The translations under genes were made by a program, and so were the position numbers. 64,000 bases of DNA, from contig NZ_PQBZ01000030.1 of the NCBI RefSeq assembly GCF_002964665.1, forward strand, positions 256,388 to 320,387. Reading direction: 5' to 3'. This DNA is from Pseudoalteromonas sp. T1lg23B. GTDB taxonomy: Bacteria; Pseudomonadota; Gammaproteobacteria; Enterobacterales; Alteromonadaceae. Within the stretch, counting starts at the first letter, position 1. Each line of letters opens with the position of its first letter. Below are positions 55,652 to 64,000 of this stretch, piece after piece. Under the pieces are notes generated by a model. That model saw nothing but the letters and a program-made list of their open reading frames with translations, was not told where the DNA came from and did not search any database.

Positions 55652-56461
55652 TTGAGTAAGCATATCAACACATTTTCTCTACTTAAAAGATTGATAAGTC
55701 TCGTTTTTCTGGGTGGCTTGATGAGTTCAAGTGGCTTGGTAGCGGCCAAGCAAGTCGTCACAATTTATGCGTACCACCTTAAAGCGCCTTATATTATCGA
55801 TGTGGAGCAGGAGCAAGGTTTGTATTTTGATTTCGCGTTGCTTTTGAATCAATATCAGTCGGAGCATGTTTTTAAAATAGAATTTATGCCTCGCAAGCGC
55901 CTTAACCGAGATATCGAGCAAAGCACACTTGATGGTTTAATTATTGGCGTAAATCCGGTCTGGTTTAGAGACCGACAACAGAAGAAATTTGCTTGGTCTG
56001 AGCCATTTATGACCGACAGGGACGAGTTCGTATCGAATATAAAAGCACCGTTTGAGTTTGCAGGTCAGGCGTCTTTGTATGGTAAAACCATTGGCGGCGT
56101 TCGCGGCTATCATTACTTTCAGGTCGCACCTGCGGTAAAAATAGGTAAAGCAGATCAGCTAGAAACAAGCACTGAATTACAGTTGTTGGAAATGGTCGTA
56201 AAGCAACGTCTTGAAATTGCGGTTATTAGCAAATCCACCATGAACTATTTACTGGCGATGAATAAACATTGGGACAGTGAAATACACCTCTCGGAGCAGC
56301 CCCATGAATCTTACACCCGCTCGCTATTGGCTCCAAAAGATATGAGCCATCTCATTGAACTCATTAACGGGGTACTGCAAAAGAGTAAATTTAAACAAGA
56401 GCTCAAGCAGATGTTGATGCGCTATCATGTGACCGATTCGCTTTCACACATAAAAAGCTAA
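55652..56461 (+). CDS. Periplasmic solute-binding protein, SBP_bac_3 type
   Basis: A 269-residue periplasmic binding protein with a signal peptide (LISLVFLGGLMSSSGLVAA, then K). The two-lobed pattern is present (YAYHLKAPYIIDVEQEQGLYFDFALLL; YGKTIGGVRGYHYFQ; LEMVVKQRLEIAVIS). No transporter genes are next to it, so it may be an orphan sensor-like protein of the type found in Alteromonadales. The start is TTG 55652; its ribosome-binding site is poor. Its end overlaps a minus-strand terminator. Confidence 0.78.
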   Translation: MSKHINTFSLLKRLISLVFLGGLMSSSGLVAAKQVVTIYAYHLKAPYIIDVEQEQGLYFDFALLLNQYQSEHVFKIEFMPRKRLNRDIEQSTLDGLIIGVNPVWFRDRQQKKFAWSEPFMTDRDEFVSNIKAPFEFAGQASLYGKTIGGVRGYHYFQVAPAVKIGKADQLETSTELQLLEMVVKQRLEIAVISKSTMNYLLAMNKHWDSEIHLSEQPHESYTRSLLAPKDMSHLIELINGVLQKSKFKQELKQMLMRYHVTDSLSHIKS

Positions 56462-56484
56462 GCAGGCAAGTGAGCCGCTTAGCT
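56449..56484 (-). terminator. Rho-independent terminator for gloA
   Basis: On the minus strand the eight-base stem GCTTAGCT... pairs as AGCTAAGC/GCTTAGCT (56456-56463, 56477-56484) and is followed by TTTTTATG. It lies 12 bases past the gloA stop and overlaps the end of the binding-protein gene. Confidence 0.75.
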
Positions 56485-56495
56485 GCATATCTTGC

Positions 56496-56936
56496 TTACC
56501 AAGTACCCGTGTTCTCCATTGAGGCCCAAGGTTCTTGCGGCTCTAAGGCTTTACCTTTTTGCAACAATTCAATAGAAATACCGTCAGGCGATCTGACAAA
56601 GGCCATGTGTCCACAACGAGGAGGACGGTTGATCACGACACCAGCTTGACGTAACTTTTGGCAACTGGCGTAAATATCATCAACTGCAAATGCTAGATGG
56701 CCAAAGTTTCTGCCACCGGTGTATTCTTCAGGGTCCCAGTTATAGGTCAGTTCGATGGTTGGTTTAAGAGAAGTTTTAGCTTCCTCTAACTGGCCTGGTG
56801 CAGCCAAAAAAATCAACGAGAACCTTCCTTGTTCACTATCATATCGCTTGACTTCAACCAAGCCCAACAGATCACAGTAAAAGTTCAGTGATGCGTCTAG
56901 GTCTTTAACACGCACCATGGTATGTAAAAAATCCAT
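56496..56936 (-). CDS. gloA: Lactoylglutathione lyase (glyoxalase I)
   Basis: Isomerises the glutathione-methylglyoxal adduct to lactoylglutathione. Metal ligands His5, Glu62, His80 and Glu123 are all present (FLHTMVRV, IELTY, FGHLAF, SIELLQ). The 146 residues are slightly longer than E. coli GloA. The ribosome-binding site AAGGGG, six bases before the ATG, lies within the 3' arm of an 11-base inverted repeat, so translation may be controlled by RNA folding. Confidence 0.93.
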   Translation of the reverse strand: MDFLHTMVRVKDLDASLNFYCDLLGLVEVKRYDSEQGRFSLIFLAAPGQLEEAKTSLKPTIELTYNWDPEEYTGGRNFGHLAFAVDDIYASCQKLRQAGVVINRPPRCGHMAFVRSPDGISIELLQKGKALEPQEPWASMENTGTW

Positions 56937-56939
56937 GTA

Positions 56940-57000
56940 TTGCCCCTTGTATCAAATGAGCTATAGACTTATGGTCATTTGCGCAAATAACAAGGGGCAA
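56940..57000 (-). promoter_or_regulatory. Nested stem-loop covering the gloA ribosome-binding site
   Basis: Outer arms TTGCCCCTTGT (56940-56950) and ACAAGGGGCAA (56990-57000) are perfect complements. Inner arms CAAATGA (56953-56959) and TCATTTG (56975-56981) form a second stem. In the minus transcript the AAGGGG of gloA is fully paired in the outer stem. An alternative palindrome TTTGCGCAAA lies in the loop. Confidence 0.6.
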
Positions 57001-57006
57001 AGTTAA

Positions 57007-58968
57007 CTACTGGGCTTGCGCGCTTAATAACACGGCTGAAAAGCTTCGGTATGCTCTTAAACCTAAGTGCCATACGCCAGCTTGAGGGTTAGTAATAGTA
57101 CAAAGTTCTGCATTACCATCTTCATACGGACGACATTCATAACTTGACGTAGTGGGTTGCTGAGCAAATCTTACATATAGGTCAGCATCACCAGAACCTC
57201 CGCTTGTCTGTACTGTTAGGTTGCTGCTACCAGCTGGCACTTCAAAGGTGTAGTACAGCCATTCTCCTTTGCTAGCACTTTGATCTGGCCACTGTTGCTG
57301 TGTACCCGGTGTAGTTCCAATATTGAAATTTGCGATTAGACTCAGGTCAGAATAGGCTTGATAGGCGTGCAACATCACATAGTATTTGCCAGATTGAATG
57401 TTACTGATAGCGCAGTTTTCAGTATTGCCATTTTCATAGGGGCGACAGTCATAGTTTTGCTGTGTTGCCAGTTGGGAAAACTTAACATACATGTCCGCAT
57501 CCCCAGAGCCGCCAGAGGTGCTAAATGATAAGTTTGTGGCATTTTGGGGAACTTCTAGCACGTAGTGTGTTTCACTGTCTTTTGCCGCACTTAGTCCGCT
57601 CAATGCTTCACCATTTTGCAGTGCTATGGCTTCGGGTGGCTCAACTGGGCCTGTGCCATTGTCGATCACACTTAACTTGTTGGCTGCTTGTTTGAGCGTG
57701 AGCACCTCACCAATTTCATTTGCTTGCCACCAATTAACATTTGCCGGTAGAGCAAGGGGAGCGGCGGCACGCTGCTCAAGCGTTAGAGTGTCGGCTGATG
57801 CATCAAATTGCGCGGTGCGTACCAATAAATTGTCTGAGCTGACAGATAGCACTTTAAATTGTTGAATACTTGCCAAATCAATTGTCCAAGACTTAGGGTC
57901 ATTGGCTGAGCGAGCAGGCGCTCCCCAACTTCCTTCACCCACATAGACAGTGCCGCCTGATGTTGTTGCGTTAAAGCCGTTGCTGGTGGGCTGCAATGCT
58001 TGGGTGAGTTTATTGATATGGGTATCAGATTCAACCACAAGGTTCATGGCATGGTTATAGAAAGCATCGGCCCACCACGTGTGTAAAATGGTGTTGTCAG
58101 ATTTACCGGAATAGTGAGGATACATAGGTTTATGGTATTGCGCGCTACGCCATTTAGTCGTATCCCCGTTGCTGCTAAGATCTTGTGTTAACCAGTTGTT
58201 CATAGCCGTGGCATAGCTAGACCAACCGCTATTTTTGTACTGACTATTTAATGTGTAAACACGAAGCAAAGTGCCTACATTGAAAGCACCATAAGTATCT
58301 GAACTGGTACATTCGCCATCTTGGTTATAGTCAACACCGAATACCTGACAGAGGGTTTTGTAGTTGTCATCTTCATGATTACCATGTGTTGCCACAAATG
58401 GGTAAATACGTCGGTAGCTTATACCGTCGATAACATCATCTGAGAAGGTTAACTGCCAATCTTGCAAATATTCTTTCATTTCTGATACGGAGTTGGCATT
58501 GGTATAGTCGCCACCATGCATGATGAATAGTGGGCGAATTTTTGCGATAAGCTGATTGCCTTGGCGACGTGTCGTCCAGCCAGTGCGGGTATCTCCGCCT
58601 GCGATGGCCGTAAAAGGCTGGTTATCTGCTGGTGCAGTTTTAAACCATAGCGGTTCAGAACAGCCCTGACTGTCACATACTCGATAGTAAACAGCGGTAT
58701 TTGCGCTGAGATTTTTCAATGTAACAAACTGACTTTCTAGCGAACCATCAAAAGTGTGGGATGCATTTACAGGCTGCACGCTCCAGCTTTGTTCATCCGT
58801 TGATGTGCCATATTTTACATGGTGATTACTGCCCCCAGATGGTGTGAATCCAATGGTCGCTTGTGATGATGGGCTGTGATCCCAGATAAGTCGATGGTAT
58901 TGACTTCCCGCATGGGCGCTGGCGGTAAGGGTTAAACCGACAGCAAGGCTCACGATACGTGTGCTCAT
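57007..58968 (-). CDS. Secreted metallophosphoesterase with two PPC domains
   Basis: A 653-residue exported phosphatase of the purple-acid-phosphatase/calcineurin fold. Signal peptide residues 1-20 (VSLAVGLTLTASAHA). An N-terminal FN3-like domain (about 22-110) precedes the phosphoesterase with motifs GGDTRTG, HGGDYTN, THGNHEDD and VESDTHINK. Two PPC domains (about 455-540 and 565-650) carry GGSGDADMYVKF and GGSGDADLYVRF, as in the collagenase. It is last in the three-gene operon with the Lcl-domain and cytochrome genes. Confidence 0.85.
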   Translation of the reverse strand: MSTRIVSLAVGLTLTASAHAGSQYHRLIWDHSPSSQATIGFTPSGGSNHHVKYGTSTDEQSWSVQPVNASHTFDGSLESQFVTLKNLSANTAVYYRVCDSQGCSEPLWFKTAPADNQPFTAIAGGDTRTGWTTRRQGNQLIAKIRPLFIMHGGDYTNANSVSEMKEYLQDWQLTFSDDVIDGISYRRIYPFVATHGNHEDDNYKTLCQVFGVDYNQDGECTSSDTYGAFNVGTLLRVYTLNSQYKNSGWSSYATAMNNWLTQDLSSNGDTTKWRSAQYHKPMYPHYSGKSDNTILHTWWADAFYNHAMNLVVESDTHINKLTQALQPTSNGFNATTSGGTVYVGEGSWGAPARSANDPKSWTIDLASIQQFKVLSVSSDNLLVRTAQFDASADTLTLEQRAAAPLALPANVNWWQANEIGEVLTLKQAANKLSVIDNGTGPVEPPEAIALQNGEALSGLSAAKDSETHYVLEVPQNATNLSFSTSGGSGDADMYVKFSQLATQQNYDCRPYENGNTENCAISNIQSGKYYVMLHAYQAYSDLSLIANFNIGTTPGTQQQWPDQSASKGEWLYYTFEVPAGSSNLTVQTSGGSGDADLYVRFAQQPTTSSYECRPYEDGNAELCTITNPQAGVWHLGLRAYRSFSAVLLSAQAQ

Positions 58969-58983
58969 TTCCTAGATCCTATA

Positions 58984-59652
58984 TTATTGTGTAGTTGAAG
59001 TGTCGCGACTGCTTAGCTGCGTGTGAGAGTAAGTCCCAGTGATATCGCTCACTAAGATAACAAATGCGGCGTTTCTATAGGGCAAAGAAACAACTTCACC
59101 ACTATGGAAATTCACCGCTTTGGCACCTTGCTTAAGATGCGCAAATTGTTGCTGTAATTTGACTTTTGCCTTGCTTGTCCAGTAGTCACCTTTTTTAATA
59201 TGTGCAAAGTAGTCATAGGCAATGTAAGGTTGACCGGGGCGTTTGGGCGGCTGTATCAAACTGGCCAATTCATACTCTGTTGGCAGTCGCCAGTTATTTT
59301 GGCCACAAAGCGCTTGTTGATTGGTATGACGGATAAGATCTTGGGTGTCGCAGCGCGCGTCTTCAAAGTAGCAGTCACCAAAATTTGCTTTTCCTAAGCC
59401 GTGGTCATACCAAGAGTATGTCCAGTAGCCATCATGAATTGATTCATCATCAGTTTTCACCTCCCACAATAGATTGTGCTGGTGGTCCAACACACAAGCC
59501 CATGGACCTTGCCAAGGAGAAAGTGCTTTGCCTTGTGCTGTTATTTTTGTATACCTAGGATGTGCAATGGGCTCAATGATCGTATCGCTGAAAATGACAT
59601 AAACACCCGCAACGGCAACGATAAGCACTGAAATAAGAAATCTTTTAATCAC
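58984..59652 (-). CDS. Membrane-anchored Lcl/DUF1566 domain protein
   Basis: A 222-residue protein with an N-terminal hydrophobic helix (FLISVLIVAVAGVYVIF), then a periplasmic Lcl (DUF1566) domain: LLWEVKTDD, a Cys-rich stretch (GDCYFEDARCD, LCGQNNWRLPTEYELASLI) and a WTS motif. Such domains often bind carbohydrates or sit in surface proteins. It overlaps the cytochrome gene by four bases (ATGA) and is followed 15 bases later by the phosphoesterase. Confidence 0.78.
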   Translation of the reverse strand: MIKRFLISVLIVAVAGVYVIFSDTIIEPIAHPRYTKITAQGKALSPWQGPWACVLDHQHNLLWEVKTDDESIHDGYWTYSWYDHGLGKANFGDCYFEDARCDTQDLIRHTNQQALCGQNNWRLPTEYELASLIQPPKRPGQPYIAYDYFAHIKKGDYWTSKAKVKLQQQFAHLKQGAKAVNFHSGEVVSLPYRNAAFVILVSDITGTYSHTQLSSRDTSTTQ

Positions 59653-61151
59653 AGAGAATACCTAAGTTTGATGGCCCGTTGGTGGCGAGTGTGAGCGATT
59701 TGGCTGCTATCGAAAGCCGAAACCCAGATACAGGTATCGTTATTGAGGGCCACATCATATTTAGACTGGGTTTGATTTTGTCTGACTAACTCCAAGGTCC
59801 AAAAGCCATCATGCCAATGGCCTTTGGCTCGTACGTCAGCGCGGTCGCCTTCGAACCGGTTGGAGCGGTAGAGCACCGAGCTTAAGTGTGTACCAATAGG
59901 GTAGATGTCCTTTGATTGGTGGTAGGGCTGCGAGCCAAACCAAGGCAGAACCGGTTTATCATCGTTGCCACTGTGGGTGGGCAACCTTTTTGGGGTGATA
60001 GAACTGGGTGAATACCACTGCCAATTCATGACGTAAGCGCCGCTCTCTTTACCATCTGTTTGATAGCCGGCTTTGTAGCGTCGCTGACCACTTAGAGGTT
60101 CGGCTAGAGGGCCAATATAGTTGTCATCGGCTAGCACCATATCGTTGGTTCGCACGGCTTTCCAATGCCATAGGTCGCGTACTTTTCCATCTAAGCTGGC
60201 ATGATAACCTTTACCGTGCCAGTTAGCCGGTTTATCCGCAAATGGCTTTTTGCCCAAGTGACTGGTGCCATCAGCTCCAATATCACAGCTGTTTGAAAGC
60301 ATCACTGCAAATTTATCTTCATAATAACTTTGCTCATCAAATAGATAGAAGCCGTTTTCTTTCACCTTCCAACCTTGTGATGTTTTTGTTAGAGGTAAGT
60401 GCTGCAAACTTTTGGTTGGATCTGCCCAGCGAAATAAAAAAAACGTCTCGTGTTGATTGCTCAGTGCTTTTATCTGTACTTGAGTATGGCCGTTAGCAAA
60501 GTTAGCGCCGTTGGCAGTATCAATGATGAATGTATGTGCATTTTGCCATTGGGGCTCATTGGCTAAACCGTCGATTTCCATTAGCACTTGGGTCGAAATG
60601 GGGGTGATATTTAATGTGTGTGTTAGCGAATTAATGAAGAAAAATAGTACTCCTGTACAAAGGCTTAATGCCGCAAGCAACTTATAAGGCACATGTTTGC
60701 TGCTCATCAGCAGAATTTTCTTAAAGGCTTTGCAACCAAATTGCATTATGTACACCCAACTATGTAGCAATAAGTAGGCGACAATGGCTACTGCGCTGTA
60801 ATAATGTAGCGATACAATGTGTTCGGGAGTTAAATCAAAATAATTTAATAAGCCACTTATTAAACAAATGGTTAGGCTGACATGCCCCAACCATGTAACC
60901 ACACGATGATAGCGGCTTTGTGATGTTACGCGACCGATGCTCATTCTAAAATACAAATAATACACACTCAGGGATAACAGCAGACTTGCAGATAGCAAGT
61001 GTAAATTGTGGACTTGGCCAGAGGGGAGCAGGGCTGCAATGGTTAATAAGTAGGGCTTGGTCAAAGTTGCAATACGAAAGCCCGAAAGCAAACTTAGCGT
61101 AATTGCAAATATAGCAGCGGTATGTAAAAGAATAAAAATTGAACGTCGCAC
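59649..61151 (-). CDS. Cytochrome b561-like / ethylbenzene-dehydrogenase-type haem protein fusion
   Basis: A 500-residue membrane haem protein. The first 185 residues form five helices with histidines placed as haem ligands (LLHTAAIFA, VHNLHLLSAS, TWLGHVSL, SLHYYSAVA, LLLHSWVYIM). The periplasmic C-terminal domain matches the ethylbenzene-dehydrogenase gamma-type haem fold (about 190-500). It could move electrons between quinones and a periplasmic partner. It is first in an operon with the Lcl protein and phosphoesterase. A dyad TGTAAATTTATATTACA lies just upstream (61174-61190). Confidence 0.72.
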   Translation of the reverse strand: MRRSIFILLHTAAIFAITLSLLSGFRIATLTKPYLLTIAALLPSGQVHNLHLLSASLLLSLSVYYLYFRMSIGRVTSQSRYHRVVTWLGHVSLTICLISGLLNYFDLTPEHIVSLHYYSAVAIVAYLLLHSWVYIMQFGCKAFKKILLMSSKHVPYKLLAALSLCTGVLFFFINSLTHTLNITPISTQVLMEIDGLANEPQWQNAHTFIIDTANGANFANGHTQVQIKALSNQHETFFLFRWADPTKSLQHLPLTKTSQGWKVKENGFYLFDEQSYYEDKFAVMLSNSCDIGADGTSHLGKKPFADKPANWHGKGYHASLDGKVRDLWHWKAVRTNDMVLADDNYIGPLAEPLSGQRRYKAGYQTDGKESGAYVMNWQWYSPSSITPKRLPTHSGNDDKPVLPWFGSQPYHQSKDIYPIGTHLSSVLYRSNRFEGDRADVRAKGHWHDGFWTLELVRQNQTQSKYDVALNNDTCIWVSAFDSSQIAHTRHQRAIKLRYSL

Positions 61152-61329
61152 GAAATATCACTGGTAAAATAAATGTAAATTTATATTACAGTTTATTTAC
61201 GTTGTGTGAAGGGCTGATGACAATCTATTAATTATCAAAGTATTTTTAGAGAGTTTTTAGCTAAAGCGAGATCCTATCCTATACTCAACATAATCAGATG
61301 TACGCGTTTTATCTTCACTAGAGAGGGCG

Positions 61330-62514
61330 ATGCCTGTGTCAAAAATAGCGAATGACAGCGTTATTGACAGCATGACAGATATCGTTGCTTGTTTGAATAC
61401 GAGTGATTCGATACAGCGCTTCTTGCTGGATATTCATTGTATATTACAAAAAGTCACCTACGCGGATAATTTTTATGTTGTGTTGTTCGGTCGCGAAGGC
61501 ACGTTACACTTTCCGTATTTTCATGATGTGATGGATGATGTTAGGGCCGAAGATTTAGAAGACATCGACCTGAATGTGGTTGAACAAACGCTGACAGGTT
61601 ATGCCATAAGTCAGCGTAAAATTTGTAACTTTACTGAGCAAGACATACAGCAACTAATAAACTCCGGCGAATTACAGGTATTGGGCTCTATGCCCAAACA
61701 ATGGTTATGCTTTCCATTACTGAATCGTAGCTCTTATCTTGGCGCATTCATCATACAATCTTATCGTAATGAGCATGAATATTCAGGTGTGATTGTCGAC
61801 GTACTTTTTACCATTAGCCACGTTATCTCCTCTGCTTTAGATGCGTTTAATAATCAACGCGCTTTACTCGAAGCAAATGAAGCGTTGCAAATTTATCAAA
61901 GAGAGCTAGAAGAGCGAGTGCAGGCTCGCACCCAAGAGTTACAACAGAGTTTGGAAGAAGTTCGCTTGGAAGTGACTAAGCGTGAGCAGTTGCAGCAGCA
62001 ATTAGAATATGAATCGTTACACGATAACTTAACGGGTTTGGCAAATAGAAAATATCTGTTTAAAGAGTTATCTAGGCTAGCCGCCAAATCACAGCGCTCT
62101 AACTTAGAAATCTATGTGTTGTATATTGATTTAGATGATTTTAAACCGATCAATGACAATTATGGTCATAAAGCGGGTGATATCGTCCTACAAACCGTAG
62201 CGAAAAGATTGCTAGCAGAAGTTAGAAGTTACGATTTGGTTTCTCGCCTTGGTGGTGATGAGTTTGTGGTGTTGATGACTGAGCCACTTCATTTTGGGGT
62301 ATTGCAGCAAGTTTGTGAAAGACTCCTTCAGACGGTCTGTATGCCAGTTGAGATAAGTGAAAATAACCGAGTTCAATGTGGTTGCAGTATTGGCGTAACG
62401 GGGAATTATGCTCAGCCTTTCAGCGCTGAGGCAATTTTACATCAAGCGGATGATGCACTTTATCAGGCAAAGAATAATGGCAAAAAGCAAATCTCTTTTT
62501 CGGTGTCAAAGTAG
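61330..62514 (+). CDS. GAF-GGDEF diguanylate cyclase
   Basis: A 394-residue c-di-GMP synthase. A GAF-like sensor domain (about 25-175) is followed by a coiled coil (LEERVQARTQELQQSLEEV) and a GGDEF domain from about 225. The active loop RLGGDEF is intact and the RSYD inhibitory site lies five residues before it, so feedback control is likely. GAGAGG precedes ATG 61330. No membrane segment is seen, so it is cytoplasmic. Confidence 0.88.
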   Translation: MPVSKIANDSVIDSMTDIVACLNTSDSIQRFLLDIHCILQKVTYADNFYVVLFGREGTLHFPYFHDVMDDVRAEDLEDIDLNVVEQTLTGYAISQRKICNFTEQDIQQLINSGELQVLGSMPKQWLCFPLLNRSSYLGAFIIQSYRNEHEYSGVIVDVLFTISHVISSALDAFNNQRALLEANEALQIYQRELEERVQARTQELQQSLEEVRLEVTKREQLQQQLEYESLHDNLTGLANRKYLFKELSRLAAKSQRSNLEIYVLYIDLDDFKPINDNYGHKAGDIVLQTVAKRLLAEVRSYDLVSRLGGDEFVVLMTEPLHFGVLQQVCERLLQTVCMPVEISENNRVQCGCSIGVTGNYAQPFSAEAILHQADDALYQAKNNGKKQISFSVSK

Positions 62515-62593
62515 AGTCAAACGGTTTTAAGACTTTGCTTTAGTCGGGCTTTGCTTTAGGATCAAACCATAAAGATTTCCTGTAGCTTAAGTT

Positions 62594-63649
62594 ATGGTAT
62601 TGAGAATACTATTTATTTTTTGTTGGTTGTGGTCATTTCATGGTAACGCAGTAGAGGTGACAGATTTATATCAAAGCGAGCTTTATGTCACCGACAAAAG
62701 CCGCGATACACGCGTCGAAGCCAGCAAAAAAGCGTTATACAACGTGATAAAAAAACTCACGGGCCGTCATGAGGGCGGAGATTCTGAGCTAATTAAACAA
62801 GCAATGCGTTCTATTTCTGACTATATGCTCAAATATGAGTATTTAGACGCCGAAGATGGCACAGTCAAAATCCGTGTGAAGTTTGAGCCAACAAGAGTTG
62901 AGGAGTTAGTTCGGGATGCTCAGTTACCACTTTGGGGAAACCGTAGACCACTGATCGCGATTTGGCTTGCTATTGAAGACAATTTTCGGCGCGAATTCGT
63001 AACGCAAGATAGTTACCCACAGCTAGAACGCTTAATTTATGATACCGCTTCAGAGTGGGGAGTGCCTGTCATCGTGCCACTGCTAGATCTTGATGATCTA
63101 GCCAAAGTAAGTGTTGCGGAAGTTTGGGGTAATTTCTCCGAACCAGTAGAGCTGGCATCGCAAAGATACAATGCGGAACGTGCTATTACTGCACGCATGT
63201 TCCAGCAGCGCAATAGTAGTAGCTGGCAGTTAGAGTGGCGCTACACCGATGCAGATATGTTTGAAGTGAATAAATTGGTGGGCGATAAGCAACAGATACT
63301 CATCAGGATGGTGAACGACTTTTCATCGGCGTTAGCAAAAAACTATGCCATAGACCCTAATGTTACTTTGGCGACCCAAACGACTTCTTTATTGGTCGAT
63401 AATTTGAAAACATTTGCGTCAATAGAGTTGGCAAAAAGACAGTTGGCAAGTTTAAGTACCGTGGTTGATGTGGATGTAATTTATCGTTCAGCAGATCTGG
63501 TGAGATTTGAGATAAAACATAGTTCCACGTTAGAAGATCTTGTTAAATCTTTAAATCTAGAGCAAGCATTTAGCATCTATGTTGATCCCCACGCGTTTTA
63601 TCAAATCGCAAATGCTTCGAATTTACGCTACAGCTGGGTAGGCCAGTGA
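62594..63649 (+). CDS. DUF2066 exported protein
   Basis: A 351-residue protein with a signal peptide (LRILFIFCWLWSFHGNA, then V). It matches DUF2066, found directly upstream of hda in many gammaproteobacteria; the function is unknown. The ATG of hda overlaps its stop codon by one base, so the two are coupled. AT-rich sequence precedes it with no clear ribosome-binding site. Confidence 0.82.
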   Translation: MVLRILFIFCWLWSFHGNAVEVTDLYQSELYVTDKSRDTRVEASKKALYNVIKKLTGRHEGGDSELIKQAMRSISDYMLKYEYLDAEDGTVKIRVKFEPTRVEELVRDAQLPLWGNRRPLIAIWLAIEDNFRREFVTQDSYPQLERLIYDTASEWGVPVIVPLLDLDDLAKVSVAEVWGNFSEPVELASQRYNAERAITARMFQQRNSSSWQLEWRYTDADMFEVNKLVGDKQQILIRMVNDFSSALAKNYAIDPNVTLATQTTSLLVDNLKTFASIELAKRQLASLSTVVDVDVIYRSADLVRFEIKHSSTLEDLVKSLNLEQAFSIYVDPHAFYQIANASNLRYSWVGQ

Positions 63650-64000
63650 TGAACAACGAACCCATGCAAATGGCGTTGCCAGTTACGCTTCCGGATGATG
63701 AAACGTTTGAGTCTTACTTTGGTGGCGCTCAGTCTTTAGAGGTAAATCATCTAAAGGCGTCATTAAGTAATTTAGACAAAAGCTTTCAATATACTTACTT
63801 ATGCGGTTTGGCCGACTCAGGCAAATCACATTTGCTCTATGCAACGTGTATTCATGCTCAGGAAATGGGGTTATCAACGATTCTACTGAGTTTAAGAGAA
63901 GTAATAGATTTTGGCCCAGCGGTCTTAGATGGCTTGGAATCGCTGGACGTTGTGTGTATCGATGACGTGCATTTAGTCGCAGGCATTGAACATTGGGAAA
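63649..64000 (+). CDS. hda: DnaA regulatory inactivator Hda, N-terminal part
   Basis: Hda works with the sliding clamp to stimulate DnaA-ATP hydrolysis and prevent re-initiation. The first 117 codons are visible before the window ends. A clamp-binding motif QMALPV is at residues 7-12, and the Walker A loop GLADSGKSH and Walker B CIDDVHL follow in the AAA+ domain. The start overlaps the DUF2066 stop. Confidence 0.93.
   Translation, partial: MNNEPMQMALPVTLPDDETFESYFGGAQSLEVNHLKASLSNLDKSFQYTYLCGLADSGKSHLLYATCIHAQEMGLSTILLSLREVIDFGPAVLDGLESLDVVCIDDVHLVAGIEHWE

Noticed and set aside
61351..61362. AATGACAGCGTT in the GGDEF gene
   Set aside because: Only half of the LacI-type operator, inside coding sequence, lacking the TGTCA arm.

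Overview
This window is about 64 kb of gene-dense chromosome from a marine gammaproteobacterium of the Alteromonadales. The protein sequences and gene orders look like Pseudoalteromonas or a close relative. The basis for this is a conserved core (lepA-lepB-rnc-era-recO-pdxJ, gcvR-bcp, bepA-arsC-wrbA, cysB, DUF2066-hda), fairly low GC, a TonB receptor/tryptophan-halogenase-like/SapC sugar locus, and secreted collagenase and PPC-domain hydrolases. I see no prophage, integrase, insertion sequence or CRISPR array.

Layout. 1-4.4 kb: lepA tail, lepB, rnc, era, recO and pdxJ in one tight + strand run ended by a terminator. 4.4-9.3 kb: a P-loop kinase, then a frameshifted PEBP/YHYH lipoprotein gene with a secreted partner. 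9.3-15.8 kb: a methyltransferase, divergent queC/queE, bcp-gcvR, bamC (with no dapA beside it), a YjiH-type membrane protein and a 54-residue DUF2897 protein. 16-22.3 kb: an ankyrin membrane protein, the wrbA-DUF2069/arsC/bepA minus-strand group with an unrecognised gene inserted, and a TusA-like protein with a PerM-type permease.

22.4-33.7 kb is a sugar-catabolism region. It holds a LacI-type regulator, pgi, zwf-pgl, a large TonB receptor, a tryptophan-halogenase-like flavoprotein and SapC. A 14-bp operator, TGACAGCGTTGTCA, occurs identically three times (before pgi and twice before the TonB receptor). At pgi it sits on the -35 box of a good sigma-70 promoter, so the regulator very probably links sugar uptake to glucose-6-phosphate metabolism.

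33.8-45.3 kb: isoaspartyl peptidase, a CBS protein, hrpA split by a one-base frameshift, a CheY-like and a PilZ protein, rlmI, an HD hydrolase, a pentapeptide/K+-channel fusion, a YgjP metallopeptidase and three identical tRNA-Tyr genes. 45.3-52.5 kb: a VC2046-like protein, sulA-ychJ with LexA-like repeats, a Sel1 protein, a purine permease, cysB and an amidohydrolase-like protein that has lost its metal-binding histidines. 52.7-61.2 kb: secreted enzymes, namely an M9 collagenase with PKD and PPC domains, a periplasmic binding protein, gloA, and an operon of cytochrome b/ethylbenzene-dehydrogenase-type haem protein, Lcl-domain protein and PPC-bearing phosphoesterase. 61.3-64 kb: a GAF-GGDEF cyclase, DUF2066 and the start of hda.

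The points most worth checking are the LacI operator set, a nested stem-loop that buries the gloA ribosome-binding site, the two frameshifts (YHYH gene and hrpA), the cytochrome/Lcl/phosphoesterase operon and the degenerate amidohydrolase.
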